A stretch of DNA of 64,000 nt, from the NCBI RefSeq assembly GCF_004359215.1, contig NW_027152031.1, positions 765,890 to 829,889 on the forward strand, in the 5' to 3' direction. Source of the DNA: Bremia lactucae. Lineage: Eukaryota; Oomycota; Peronosporomycetes; Peronosporales; Peronosporaceae. Under the pieces are notes generated by a model that saw only the letters and a list, made by a program, of their open reading frames with translations, searched no databases and was not told where the DNA came from. The position numbers and the translations under genes were made by a program. This document shows positions 10,911 to 22,983 of this stretch, piece by piece (the stretch's first letter is position 1; each line of letters opens with the position of its first letter).

Positions 10911-12196
10911 ATGACAATCAAGCGTGAGTCAAAGACTCTTAGCACCTTCCTCGACGATGAGGGGATGGTGGGCTTTGAAATTTGCTCTTCATCAGAGGAT
11001 GAGGAGAGAGAGGTCATTTTTACACGCCTTTTCCTCCAGATGAACGTCGGCGGGCCCCAAATCCGTTCCCAGAACGTGTTGCCGCTGATGTCTTAACTGG
11101 ATTGTGCAGGACACGGGACCCTAAGTCCAACATCATTGCTTATCCGCTCGGTGAAGAGCAACAGCAAGCAATCCTCATACAGGATCAAGCTCGTCGTCGA
11201 CTGCCAAGATAGCGAATGCTAAAGCTCATAGTATATACAGAATCACTCCGCTTGGTGCGGACGAGCGTCTCAAAGCGATAGCGGGCCACAGCTTGGGCAT
11301 CTCGATCTCCGGCACCCGGCGAGGACGCCGGAGGAGATCGCTGCTCGCGACGCTTTTCATGAGCGATGCCTTACGCGAAAGGTAATGACGCGAAGTCAGT
11401 ATCTGACACGTTTCCGTGATCAAGCCCGTGGGGCTTCGGTGACCTCCATGATGGAAATTCCGATCGTTTTGTTTCCAAACGAAACAAGGAGTGAAAAACG
11501 AAGTCTCGTTTGAGAGCTGGAACAACCGGGCCCGCCGCCTTCGTACTATTTGCAATATCAGAGAGTCTGCGAGTATGGCTGATGATCGTTTGGAACGAAA
11601 GCTTCGCTTCGATTTCGCAAAGCTGAAGGCCAAGGACAGTTACATTCGGCATTTATGCCACAAACGAAGAAAGACCTAGCCGACATTTCAGTGCTTCGGT
11701 TGACCGTACAACCATGGATCGTAACCGCACTGATGCTATAAATTCACCTAATACACTAGAGGTACCTCGAACTCCCAAGAGTTTTCAAAGAGGGGTATAC
11801 AAGAGGTACCCGAACTCCCAAGAGTTTTCAAAGAGGGGTTTACGAGCCACTTCACCAGATACTGGTATTGACCCTTACGACGACGTCGCTTTAGAAGTTT
11901 CTCCACACTAAACTGAAGGTCCCCCCGCGCATCAAGAAACGCGGGAGGGGGCCGAAATTTCGGTGGAAGCATTTGATGCTTGAAGGCACGAGGTGCAAAT
12001 TCTTCGTGAGGTCCTTGCTCGGGTTGAGAGCTCTTTTGAGGCGATTCGGGACCGTCTTTCAACTCCGGAACGTCCAGCAAGCTCGTTTAGAGGTCAGCTG
12101 GACATCCTGGTGAGGATGAAGCAATCTGCGGTACGACCGCCTGTCTCGGCGCACGCGCCTTTGAGTCCACGTGGAAAAGATCCCGATGTAGCTTAA
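10911..12196 (+). pseudogene. Antisense accessory gene of family A, degenerate copy in A4
   Basis: The reading runs opposite to the element. It begins MTIKRESKTLSTFLDDEGM at 10911, 110 bp inside the LTR, and is broken by stops and frameshifts. Segments matching the copy in B are readable: ADERLKAIAGHSLG, then KVMTRSQYLTRFRDQA, then GASVTSM, then (11576 on) MADDRLERKLRFDFAKLK. The last piece is LREVLARVESSFEAIRDRLS (12002 on), opposite the integrase-chromodomain linker. No domain is recognised; the end is predicted coiled coil by heptad spacing. Protein-level similarity to B across a region with no sense coding supports a real gene. Confidence 0.55.
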
Positions 12197-13066
12197 GTGA
12201 GTCAACGTAGAACACTGAGTGTGAACGCAGCTTGCTAGGAAGGTTTAGCGTATAAGCTAGGCCCTTCTTGGCCACGACCGTAAATGGTCCAATAAAGCGC
12301 GGGCGCAATTTGGTCTTGAAAAAATCGCAGAAACCAAATTAGTAGGTAGATCTTTAGCGTTTAATAAAACTTGGTCTCCGAACGCATAAAAATGAATACA
12401 GCTTCTGCCATTGGCATCTTCTTCTTCTTTCTGTTTGTGTTGGCTATCAGCCATCGGGTCACGTACATATCTTAAGACACTAAATCGCGTCGCGGGAATC
12501 TCGTTTACTTGTTTCCATATGGTAACAGGGCTGATATCAGCAAACCTATCGGCTAACCCCCCCATCCAAGCCCTGAGCTACGTAGTGGTATCGTTAACGG
12601 AACGCGTTTAGTCTGGCCATCGGTCTGCGGATAGTCCGCTGTGGACATGTGCAATCTGCGGCGAAGCACTCGGAAAATCGATTCCAGAATTTACCCGTGA
12701 AATGGAAGTCTCGATCCGAGACAATTGTCACAGGCAATCCGTGTTGTCGAAACACGCGATTGATGAACAGCCTTGTTGTACCTTCACCATCAAAAGTATT
12801 CGGCACAGCCGCTAAATGAGATATTTTGCTCAATCGGTCAGCAAATACCACAATGCCAGTGTTACTGGCCGAAAATTTTGGTAGGCCGAAACAAAATCCA
12901 TGCTAATGGACTCCCAACTCCTGGTGGGTAGGTACAGACGTGCAAGGTTCAGCCGCGGGAGCTGAGGGTTTAACCCGTGGCAAGTTTCTTACGTGCAAAC
13001 GTATGTGCTAACCCATTTGTAAAGCTTGGGTCACCAATAAATCTCGCTTGTACAGCCTTGCCCCAA

Positions 13067-13572
13067 TGTTCCACAGTCCCCGTTAAGTACACTTGGTGTA
13101 ATTAAGGGGATGGTCAATTACTTAAATAAAGTAATTAGACCCACCACTCGGGTGTGGTTCACATTTGTGACCAACCCTTATGTATGTGATGCACATGGGT
13201 GCATTCACTTTAGAAGGGATGACGCCTAGCGTCATCCGTTACGCGAGGTATCTAGAAGGATACGCTTGCGATACATATCAAGTGTTATCAACAGAGATGA
13301 CATTTTTGATTTAAAAGATAGGTACTTATATTTAATACGATTACATATAATTCAGTCTGAAAACTACTTCCTACTTAGTAAGTGCGCACGAGGAGCCGGA
13401 TAACCGCTCCCATGACGATACTTTACTAGAGTACTTAGTGCGTTGGGTGAGGTCGCTAAAGAGCCCACCATAACTACCTCACTACACGCAAGAGAAGACG
13501 GTCTAGCCGCTTCCTCGCTGTCCTAGGGTGTGTTCTTAAGTAGAGCGCGGTCGCATCAAGACGTGCCCGCCA
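13067..13572 (+). repeat. Family C LTR, plus orientation
   Basis: It aligns over its length with the reverse complement of the LTRs at 22464-22983 and 35582-36111, from TGTTCCACAGTCCCCGTTAA to GACGTGCCCGCC. It interrupts family A sequence: integrase of A4 on the left and a different family A piece on the right. Confidence 0.75.
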
Positions 13573-13875
13573 ACGGCTTTAAACATTCAAATGCCTGAGT
13601 TAATAAACTCCACTGTTGAAAACATTATTTATTCAGTCCGACTCAGAAAAAGGGAGCTCTGCAACGAGCTCTAAAAAGCACTGAATCGGCCTTTTTAAAG
13701 GTCAGCACGTTTGCGTGCAAGGATACATCGATTTTTCATCGATAACAACATGTTGCTTTATTGAACGGATGCCGCTAATACCCCGCGCATCGTTGGTCCC
13801 TATGATGAGGATTTAAAGAATCGGATTGTCTATGAGGCGCATGATACTGTCCTTGGTGGTCTTGTCGGTGTGCGG
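13573..13875 (+). mobile_element. Family A pol fragment (PR-RT linker tail joined to start of integrase)
   Basis: Bases 13590-13650 resemble the post-protease linker of A. Bases 13670-13870 resemble the start of the A/B integrase zinc region (compare 29640-29830). Both are frameshifted. The stretch is a rearranged remnant. Confidence 0.5.
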
Positions 13876-15460
13876 TTGGAAGAGGTGCGTTAGCCAAGGG
13901 AGCAACGGCACCCGCTTCCCAGTCGAAGGTCGTGGTGACTCGAAGAACGAGTACCCGACATATTAGGACGATCAAAGGCACGTCTTAACGAGTGACCTTT
14001 GGATCAGTCCCTAATAAAGAGGACGGCCCATTGAACGAGGTGTTCGAGGCCGTCAATGACGAAATTGCGGAGGCATCCTCATTTGAGGGCTCCGGCAAGT
14101 CTTTAAATCTGCCGAGTAGATAGTAAATTTTCCGGAGATGCCGTGGGATCTGCTCCTTGCCGAATTAAAGGAAGAAAAGATCCACAAAGTAGTCACACCA
14201 GTTCCAGAAGAGAACTTGTTGAGCTGTTGCTCATCGTCCACATTGGACGAGAGCGTCCTAGAAACGGACAAAAATAACGGCTCGCTGCCCAAGGCTGGGA
14301 TGCCTTGAGAGACAGTCCCTTCTTCAAAAGTTTGCAGAAACATCTCGATGCGTTTCCAGAGGAAGTGCCGAGCCGCCTACCAGCAGATCGAGGCATCGGG
14401 CACGAAATAGACCTCGAGCCTGGCACCAAGCATTGTGTGACCAAGCAATGGCCGTTACCGAAAGAACATATTGATTATATCGATGAGTTCTTCGACAAGC
14501 GAGCCAAGGCGGGACATGTGCGTGAGAGCAAATCGCCTCACTGCAGCCCGACCTTTGTGTGCGTAAAGCCACCGTGGATGGCGCGCGTGGTTCATGCTTA
14601 TAATAAGCTGAACACGGCAACCATACCTTCTCAAACGTCAATCCCGCGGAAAGATGTCTTGTTGAACTCCATGGAAAAGTCAACTATCTTTTCCGCGTTG
14701 GATTTAAAGGATGGCAACTATCAGGTACTCATGAGAGAGTCCGATGTAGCCAAAACAGCAGTAAGCACCCCAAGCGGTATGCTTTGGAAGTGGCTTGTGA
14801 TGCCCAAAGGCTTGAAAAACGCACCAGCGACATTCAACCGAGTGGTCGCTCACGTGATGCGTCAGCACCGTGCCTACGCACCCCATTACTTTGACGATGC
14901 ATTCGTGCATAGTAGGGCCGAGGACGGGCTGAGCGCAATAGAGTCGCAAAAGCGTCATTTAGACGCTGTGATGCAGACCGAAGGACGCCCAATTTTACGT
15001 CAACTTGCAAAAGTGCGTCACAGTCCCCGAGATACCTGTGCTACGCTGCATCGTAGGTACACATGGTGTACGAGCAGACCCAGACAAGGTAATATCGGTG
15101 AAGGCATGGCCAATCCCACGGCATGTGAGGGATTTGCGCCAATTCTTCGGACTCGATATTTTTTGCATAAATATAGCAAGAATTATGCTGAGCAAACTAA
15201 ACCATTATCTGACCTCCTTAAAAAGGACGCAGAATGGGTTTGGTTAAAAGAACAAGATGATGCGTTCACTTCAGTGAAGCAATCTCTTGTAGAGGCACCG
15301 GTCTTGGCATTGCCAGACGCGGATAAGCCCTTTAGCGGCGTCTGCGATGCAACTAATTTTGCAATCGGCAGCGCGCTCATGCAGAAGGATGACGGCGGCG
15401 TTAACCGCGTCATCCCTTATCAGTCCCGGCTTTTGAAAGCCGCGGAACTGAATTAACCGG
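13876..15460 (+). pseudogene. Family C reverse transcriptase / RNase H start
   Basis: An open frame from 14305 to 15456 covers an RT: IDLEPGTKHCVTKQWPLP, ESKSPHCSPTFVCVK, then VVHAYNKLNTATIPSQ, FSALDLKDGNYQVLM, TAVSTPSGMLWKWLVMPKGL, and catalytic box YFDDAFVHS. RNase H begins at FSGVCDATNFAIGSALMQ and stops at 15456. Between about 14970 and 15150 the frame is out of register: the expected thumb residues (GTHGVRADPDKVISVKAWP) are in another frame, so a pair of compensating indels left the frame open. The upstream 13876-14300 is an acidic pre-RT linker. This RT is clearly different from that of family A. Confidence 0.75.
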
Positions 15461-15619
15461 TGCGCTAGCAAGTGCAGACGACGAGACAGCATTAGAAAAC
15501 TTTGCTATCGTCCATGTTTAGAGCAATGAAAGAAGTGTCTATGGGCAATGATGCACCATCATCCTTCCTCATGAACTATTAAAAGTAAATTCGTTCTTAT
15601 AGGGGGATAGTGTATCGGG

Positions 15620-17485
15620 CTGAAGTAGTTCTTTTCTCTACCAGGCTCTACGCACTATGCCGGTTCATGCGACGCTTGACATTCCGTCAGCTCGCGGTCT
15701 ACTGTCACAGGCTCTCGGCTCTGTGCGGGACTATGGGACACATGACTACTTGTCATTACCCGTTCCACTACCCCAGTCTCCACGAGCTGGGCGGGAATTA
15801 GTGACGTTTGACATCCCGTCAACGCACCCTCAACTGTGTTCGACACGCATCAGTTGCATCCGCCTCTCGCAGGAGCACATCCTTTCGTTGTCCTGCGTAG
15901 AGTTCGTACGCCAGTCTATCCATGATTGGTATTTTGCCAACCATGACATGCCTAGGATGAGGTCATACGGACTCTCCATACCTAGCATTGTGAGCTTTTC
16001 ATTACGAAAGAAGTCAATCAAGCTAAAGGCAAGTTCTACCTGAACTCCCTCAGACTTAACGAGCGCGCCGTTCGCTTAACGAACGGTCGCCTCTTCTCGC
16101 TTGCCATCCTGGCAAAGCGACTCAACATCGCCGGTCTCTTTCTTGAGCCGCGATTTTTGCAATTTTTTGTGATGAACCCCCACCACTAGGAGGGTAATCA
16201 CCTGGTCATAGCCTTGTACTTGAGCGCTATAGACCAGCAGGGTTGAGGTCCGAAATTTCAAGACCTCAGGGACTATGCTACCCATTCGTTCGACAACTCT
16301 GAACTTAGGGGTAGCTTCAGAGTCCGCGTCAGTAGGGTATCCCGCCCCTACTGCGCTCGTAATTTTTCCTGACCCTTCAGTGATCGTTGCGAAACTCATG
16401 CGTCTTGCACGCTGGTTCATGCCTCGCCCTTTGGGAAGTGAGTTTTCTTGCTGGGCGTCTTTGCCCCAGCAGGAACCCTGGCATAGCAGCGAGCCATCAT
16501 ATGGCCGCGCTTGCCGCATTTAAAAAAGACCACGTCTGCATTGCCCAACTCCATAGGAGTGGCATCTGTCCTCTCGGCCGACGGCTTATACCAAGCTGTC
16601 GCCGAGGCACTGTTGTAGGATTGCTCCTCAACTAAGGCAATTTGGATTGCCTCTTCCATCGTCGACGGCACCTTTCTGAAAAGGGCCTGTCGCGATGGGC
16701 CATGCCGTAGTCCGTTCATAAACGTGGGCACCTTAATGTGCTCCGGAATCGGACCTACGGTAATAGATGCAGACACAAGCGCATCTTCTGCTCAAACTCT
16801 AGCAGAGATCCCTTCGCCTGTCACGCTCCAAAGAAGCGCGTCTGAAGCAACGACTCGTTTTTCGGCGGCTGGTTAATGGCGCGAATCTTTTCTCTAAAAG
16901 TCGCCAATTTTGGGAACGTTCGCCATAAGCGCCGAGTAAGCCCATTCTGAGGCCTTACCGCGCAGGTGCGACATGGCGTACGACACCATCCGGCTGTTGT
17001 CCTCGATGAACTAGGCTACACCGCATTGCTCCACGGCTGAAAGCCAGTGAGCAATCGTGTGCGCTGCGGTTCCATCGAAATTGGGCGGGCCCTCCGAATG
17101 GGCCTCAGCTGATGCGGCCGGGCAGAGAGCATTTCAACAGTCTTGTTGAGAGCCTTGCTTCGAGCCTACTCAAGCCTAAGCTCGCGTCTCAGCTCATCCT
17201 GAGTCTGTGTGACGGACTCCGCCGCAGCATGGCTCTGTGCCTCGTACGCGGCTCTCCGCTGTCCGAGCACGAATGCCTCAAACTGCTCCATCTGAGCAAC
17301 ATGTTGCTCAGGAGAACTGCCCATGAGCCTTGTCAGGGCTTGTTAACCAAGTCCCTGCGCCATAAGCTCTGCCACTTCCCGATGATGTTCGGAGAGGTGG
17401 GGAAAACGATCTCAATCGATATTGAGGCTCATCCTCATGTACACGCAGAGATGCGGTCGTGGGACCAATTTCAACTACTACCAAG
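15620..17485 (-). pseudogene. Family C gag and protease region, inverted relative to the neighbouring RT
   Basis: Reading leftward from the LTR, the region gives gag (16776-16417: ITVGPIPEHIKVPTFMNGLR, ALFRKVPSTMEEAIQIALVE). A zinc knuckle with its first cysteine lost (FFKCGKRGHMMARC) follows. Then comes the aspartic-protease region (16519-15830), including MESPYDLILGMSWLAKY, the post-catalytic segment of gypsy proteases. Several frameshifts are present. Head-to-head arrangement with the plus-strand RT at 13876-15460 shows rearrangement. Confidence 0.7.
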
Positions 17486-17978
17486 TGTAGGCGGGCACGG
17501 CTTGATGCAGCCACGCTTTACTTAAGCACACACCTCAGCCCAGCAAGGAAGTGATTTACCGTCTTCTCTTACGTGTAGTCGATTTAATCCTTCATAAGGA
17601 TCATAAACTTGGCAGCGATTATTCAGAGATGTGTAATCATATGAATATTCTTCATGTAGTGAGGATGTTGGTGGGCGCCTAAGCAACCTAACCCATGAAC
17701 GAAGTGCCTTATTTTAAGTGACGTCCCGGGAGCGGTAACCCGACCCCTCGTGCGCACTTACCAAGTAGGAAGTAGTTTTCAGACTGAATTACATTCAATG
17801 AAGTAGTTTTCAGACTGAATTACATTTAATCGAATTAAATATAAATGCCTATTTTAATCAATCATAAAATGTCATTTCTGTAGATAACACTATTATGTAT
17901 GGCGAGCCTATCTTTCTAGATACCCCGCGTAACGGATGACGCTAGCCGTCATCCCTCCTCATGTAAATGCACCTATGT
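17486..17978 (-). repeat. Family C LTR, truncated at its outer end
   Basis: It begins TGTAGGCGGGCACGG and matches the other family C LTRs until about 17978, where family D sequence starts. It carries a local tandem duplication (GAAGTAGTTTTCAGACTGAA twice, 17771-17830). Confidence 0.75.
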
Positions 17979-20900
17979 GATGTCCCTCAGGGCATAGAAC
18001 ACTTTGTGTTGCAACAGTGGTCTTATGCTCACTGTTGATTTGCGCAGCCGGCTCAAAATTATGCAGGCGCAAAAGGGCATCTGCGACGACATAAAGTCGT
18101 CCTGATTTATACTCCACGGAGAATGTATACTCCACGAAGAAAGCCAACCATCTCGCCATTCGTTGCGAGAGGTGTGGACTGTTTACGGCCGTGCGTAAAG
18201 ACGCATGGTCCGTGTATACAATGAACCGTCTATCTCCCACGAGATAGACTAACATATTTCATGGCAAGGAGTTCCTTGTCATGCACTGAGTCAGTAGCGT
18301 TCGGCTGACGCGATTGATAACAGATAATGCGCTCTGCGCCGTATGTGTCATATTGCATTAACGCACAGCCGATTGCAAAACCGCTGACGTCACAGACCAC
18401 ATGAAAAGGTCGGTCTTGGTCAGCAATCGCTAGGATTGGCAATTGTATCAAGCTTTTCTTGATACCCTCGTAGGAACGCTGACAATCAACGTTCCATGAC
18501 CACATTACATTTGTCTTCAACAAAGAAGAAAGATGTTCCGTCATTTAGGCATAACTGCGGGAGTACTTGTGCAGATACGCCGCTACACCGAGGAACTCTC
18601 TAAGTCCCATCGACTGGAACGGGCCAATCGGTGCTCGCCTTGATCATTTCCATATCCAAGCGTACACCGTGTTTACCCACGATGCACCCAAGAAGTGGTA
18701 TTTCGCTTGCAGCGAATTAACACTTCTTGAGTCTTGCCTACAACTTGTGCTTACGCATAAGTGTAAGAACCTTTCGGACGTGGGTACCAAGTACTTTAAC
18801 GTCCGTCATTCCATTCATGGCTCTGCTATAAGAGAAGACGTCATCAAAATAGCTCAGTGTATAATTCCGGATCGATCTTAACAGATTTGTTACACATCTC
18901 TTAAATGTCGCAGGAGCATTACTAAATCCCTGTGGCATGACTAGCCACTCCCATATCAAACCGCTTGGGGTGCTTACTGCTGTGAACGGGATATCTTGTT
19001 CACGCATAAGGATCTGATAAAAGCAATCCGTCAGATCCATTGACGAAAAGATTGTACTCTTCAAATACCATCGGTGATTACGTCTTTTCGCGGTATCGGC
19101 GTTTGAGCCGGTACTGTCGCAGCGCTCAGTTTATTGAATGCATGCCCTATCCGCCATCCTCCTGTTGCTTTACGCACACAGAAGGTCGGAGACCTATGTG
19201 GGGAGTTGATTATCTCTCATGGCCCGCCGCTAAGCGTTCGGCTAAGAGTTTGTCGATCGCTATTGCTTGTTCACGAGGCTTCATGACACAGTAATTCAAA
19301 CCTGGGATTAGGTCGATTTCGTGTCGAGTGCCTTTATCCTTAGGCAACTCGCACGGTACTGATTCAGGGAAGACTCTTAAATTCCTTTAAATCGTTATAT
19401 AAGGGTTTCTCTTCAAAGACTCCCAGGATTGGGACGCAAAACGTTCAATCCGAGTCTACTCATCGAGAACACTGTCGTACATCGATGAGCTACTGAGAAC
19501 CTGTTGGTTTCTCAGGAAATACTATTGCCGACCGAATATCGGCGACGGAATTGTCATCTGTGACAAGTACGCAGGTCTGCTTGACTTTGCCACTACGCAG
19601 ATCACGCGAAACCGTTTCGGTTCTAGCGTTGGCAGTTAGTTATCTCCGAAGTTGACTTCGGAGGCGCTATCAGATCAAGTGTTTAAGCGCCTACACATGA
19701 TTTGTTGTTTACTAAGACATTTAACATCTCAGTTTCCTCTATGGAACTTATTTCCAACGACACCTGGCAACCTATGACCACAGGTTTCCGGAAATTTATT
19801 ACAGCAGGTTTTTGGGGACTTGATCCCATAAGTTTTTTTAGGAGTATCCTCTCCGACTGTTTCTATATGACAGCGAGATCCACCACGGTCGACTCTTCAG
19901 TCGACCAGGGACATTCGCACTGTCCCTTATAGACAGACGTTTTAAATTTTCTTTGATGTTGCTATTTAAGCAAGCATCCTTATTTGTAACACTCAACTTA
20001 ATGAAGTGGTCGAACTTTGACGCTGCCTGTGCTTGTCCACAGCCGTTGGTATCTAACTCCACAGTGTGGAGGGCTTTCATACCGAGGTCTTGTGCAGTCG
20101 TGCAAACGACAGAACCACAAGTGAGGCCATCGCACTCACTCGTAAGACGTCCACACGCTTGTGGATGCCCCAACACGTTCATTAGATTACCATCTGCTGA
20201 ATGAGAGGCAGGCATCGTCACGGATTGATGTTGCCAGGTTTGCATGGCCGTTTTTCTGAGCTAAGTAATACAAGGATGATCAAATTTATGATTCAAATCC
20301 AGTACGATGAAATCATCATCGTACTGTTTAACCTTTCACGTGTATTGGATATTAATTACACGTTTCTTTACTGCTACAGACCCGTCCTACTGACCTCAAC
20401 CGTTTATTGACGTTCCGCTTCGCCGTTGCAATTTTGCAACAGCGTCGGATCCGCGTCCTCCGCCCTTGCTAGCGAGAGGTCGATCAGTCCGCTCAGTGTT
20501 TCCAGGCACTAGGCGTGGGCCTTACAGTCATAGGCGCAGTGCCCTGCCTTCCTCGCTCTTCACCTACGAGACGTCCATGATTTCTAAAAATCCGTTTCCT
20601 TCTCGTCTTGGTGTACGATACGCACCAGAGTGAACGAAAGTCTGTTTCGCTAAAGTCCTCCATTCCGCTGCAGAGATCGCTTGATCAAGCGTCTCTAATC
20701 CGAACCGAAACAGGTGGATTATGATAGGACCGTCTGCGAGACCTTTAATTTTTTATGTTTGCTTACAATTTGATGACTCACGATACAACTTACTAGGTAT
20801 CGTATGTATGTATGTTGGGCGTAAGCGTGAAGGTCACGCTTGCCCTGCTTCAAATACAGGAGCTCTGCTCGAGTCATGAACAAGGCACGTGGCGGCTCAA

Positions 20901-21747
20901 GCGTTTGCCTGAGCCGGGTCATAAAGACTCTTACGACCCAAACATGTGGTTCGTGAAGCGTGAGCCCTAGGGCCTATAATTTGGCACGTCCAGCCAAGTT
21001 GAACATGCCAAACTTTATTATCGTCGCATCGTAATCAATGCGGCATCGTCTGATTCGACGTACCATGTTTAACGGGGTCGCCTTCGACTGCCTTAAACTT
21101 AGAGATTTCAATCTTTGAGGTTTACGGACGCGAAAGCACTGACCCGCTAGCAGCATGTAAACGCTGTTGTCTAATAGCTCTAACTGTCGAGCACCCGGTT
21201 CTTTCAGAACATCTGCGTGTGAAAGCCTCGCTGGTGAACAAGGTTACTTTTTTCTTGGGTCCAGTCGAGTTCAGGTTCTATGAGCTCGGTGAAAGCCGCA
21301 TGCTGCTCGTCTTTTTGTAGAGCGAACAACATGGCGCTAACAGCTGGCTCGCCTACGGCCGCGCTCATACGTTCAATTGCTCTCCATTAAAGGTCACTCA
21401 AATGAGTGAACCTTTCACGCGCTGCGTGGAAGCCTTCGTGAGGGGCTTGAAAGCTTTCCCTCTTAATCCAACATGTTCATGTTCGATGGAACGTGCGTAG
21501 GCCGTTCAATGGACTACGAAGTGATACAGGGTGTAGTGGGGCACCTTTTACTAGTACTGACAACAGTACTAGCCAACCTACACTGTTAACAGTGAAGGTG
21601 AGGTGCCTCGATTACTTCAAGTACATTGATGTGCAGAAGAAGGTTATAAGTAGCTGAGAAGCATAGCTACTCTACATGGATACTAAAGCTTTAGTATAGA
21701 GAAAAAGTAGGATTAAATTAATATGTTAAATTCCTACGTAACGATTT
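17979..21747 (-). mobile_element. Family D Ty3/gypsy copy D2, 5' LTR through RNase H
   Basis: From right to left: partial 5' LTR (21532-21747, cut by the gap), degenerate gag (about 20250-21500), protease/linker (about 19320-20250), and RT (19064-18738, FSSMDLTDCFYQILM with active-site YFDDVFSYS). RNase H follows (18544-17959, DRPFHVVCDVSGFAIGCALM and FIVYTDHASLRTAVNSPHLS). It ends in RNase H at the truncated family C LTR. It matches the intact RNase H of element D at 63973-62768 closely, but carries stops and frameshifts. Confidence 0.75.
21532..21747 (-). repeat. Family D-like LTR fragment
   Basis: It starts TGTAGTGGGGCACCTTTTAC, comparable to TGTAACGGGGCACTACGACT at 59747, and shows the same short inverted ACTAGTACTGAC/CAGTACTAG stem at the start. 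It is cut by the N gap. Confidence 0.55.
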
Positions 21748-21847
21748 NNNNNNNNNNNNNNNNNNNNNNNNNNNNNNNNNNNNNNNNNNNNNNNNNNNNN
21801 NNNNNNNNNNNNNNNNNNNNNNNNNNNNNNNNNNNNNNNNNNNNNNN
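21748..21847. other. Assembly gap of 100 N
   Basis: Exactly 100 ambiguous bases, the usual placeholder for a gap of unknown length. It separates family D sequence on the left from family C gag on the right. Confidence 0.99.
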
Positions 21848-22983
21848 GCTCCAAGAAGCGTGCCTAAGCAACACTTCGTTGTTCGGCGGCTAGTACATGG
21901 CGCGAATCTTTGTCTTAAAGATCGCCAATGTAAGGAGCGCCTTAACGTTCACTCTGAGCCTCCCGCGCAGGTGCGACATGGTGCACGACACATCCGGCTG
22001 TTGTCCTCGATGAGGTGCGCGACACCGCATTGCTCCACGGCTAACAGGCAGTGGACAATCGTGTGCGCTTCAATTTCATCGAACTTTGGCGGGTCCATTC
22101 GAATGGGCCTCGGATTATGCGGCCGGGCAGAGAGCATCTCAACATTCCTGTTGAGAGCCTCGCTCCAAGCCTGCTCCTACCTCAGCTCATCCTGAGTCTG
22201 AGTGACGGACTCCACCGCAGCATGGCTCTGTGCCTCAGACCCGAGCACGAATGCCTCAAACTACTCCAACTGAGCAACATGTTGCTTGAGAGGACTCCTC
22301 AAGAGCCTGGCCAGGGCTTGTTCACCAAGTTCCTGCGCCAAGTGCCCTGCCACCTCCCGAAGATGTTCGGAGAGGTGGGGAAATGAGCCCAATCGATGTA
22401 GGCTTATTCTCACGTACACACGCAAAGATGCGGGTCGTGGGAAGGATTTCGAGTGCTACCAAGTGTAGGCAGGCACGTCTTAATGCGGCCACGCTCTACT
22501 TAGACACACACCCTAGCACAGCGAGGAGAGGTTAGACCGTCTTCTCTTGCGTGCAGTGAGGTAGTTGTGGTGGACGCTTTAGCGACCTCCCCCAACGCAC
22601 TTAGTACTCTTGTAAAGTGTCGTCACGGGAGCGGTAATCTGGCTCCTCGTGCGCACTTACTAAGTATGAAGTAGTTTTTTCAGACTGAATTATATGTAAT
22701 CGTGTTAAATATAAATACCAATTTTACCAAACAATAATGTCGTCTCTGTAGATAACACTATTATGTATTACGAGCGTATCTTTCTAGATACTTCGCGTAA
22801 CGGATGACGCTAGTTGTCGTCCCTCCTAATGTAAATGCACCTATGCGCATCACCTACACAAGGGTTGGTCACACCCGAGTGGTGGGTCTAATTACTTTAT
22901 TTAAGTAATTGACCATCCCCTTAATTATACCAAGTGTGCTTAACGGGGACTGTGTAACAGTAAGACAACTTTCACTTGTTTCA
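21848..22983 (-). mobile_element. Family C copy C2: 5' LTR and start of gag
   Basis: The LTR is 22464-22983 (TGTAGGCAGGCACG... reading rightward). Inside it the primer-binding-like CTTGGTAGCACTCG (minus strand) adjoins the LTR. Gag remnants then run to the gap (22137-21949, RMDPPKFDEIEAHTIVHCLL and LAVEQCGVAHLIEDNS). The right LTR end abuts family A3 protease sequence. Confidence 0.75.

Larger units (their letters stand above)
10327..13066 (-). mobile_element. Family A chromodomain Ty3/gypsy copy A4, 3' part only
   Basis: The copy lies on the minus strand: 3' LTR 10327-10800, polypurine tract, antisense-gene remnants, then integrase C-terminal pieces (12308-12087, RPRFIGPFTVVAKKGLAYTL) and integrase core (12851-12594, MVFADRLSKISHLAAV and IVSDRDFHFTGKFW). 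It is cut at 13067 by a plus-oriented family C LTR. Frameshifts and stops are frequent. The chromodomain linker region at 11748-12080 is still readable on the minus strand (KLLKRRRRKGQYQYLVKW). Confidence 0.85.

Noticed and set aside
17771..17830. Short direct repeat considered as a CRISPR or control array
   Set aside because: Only two adjacent copies inside an LTR; a local tandem duplication.
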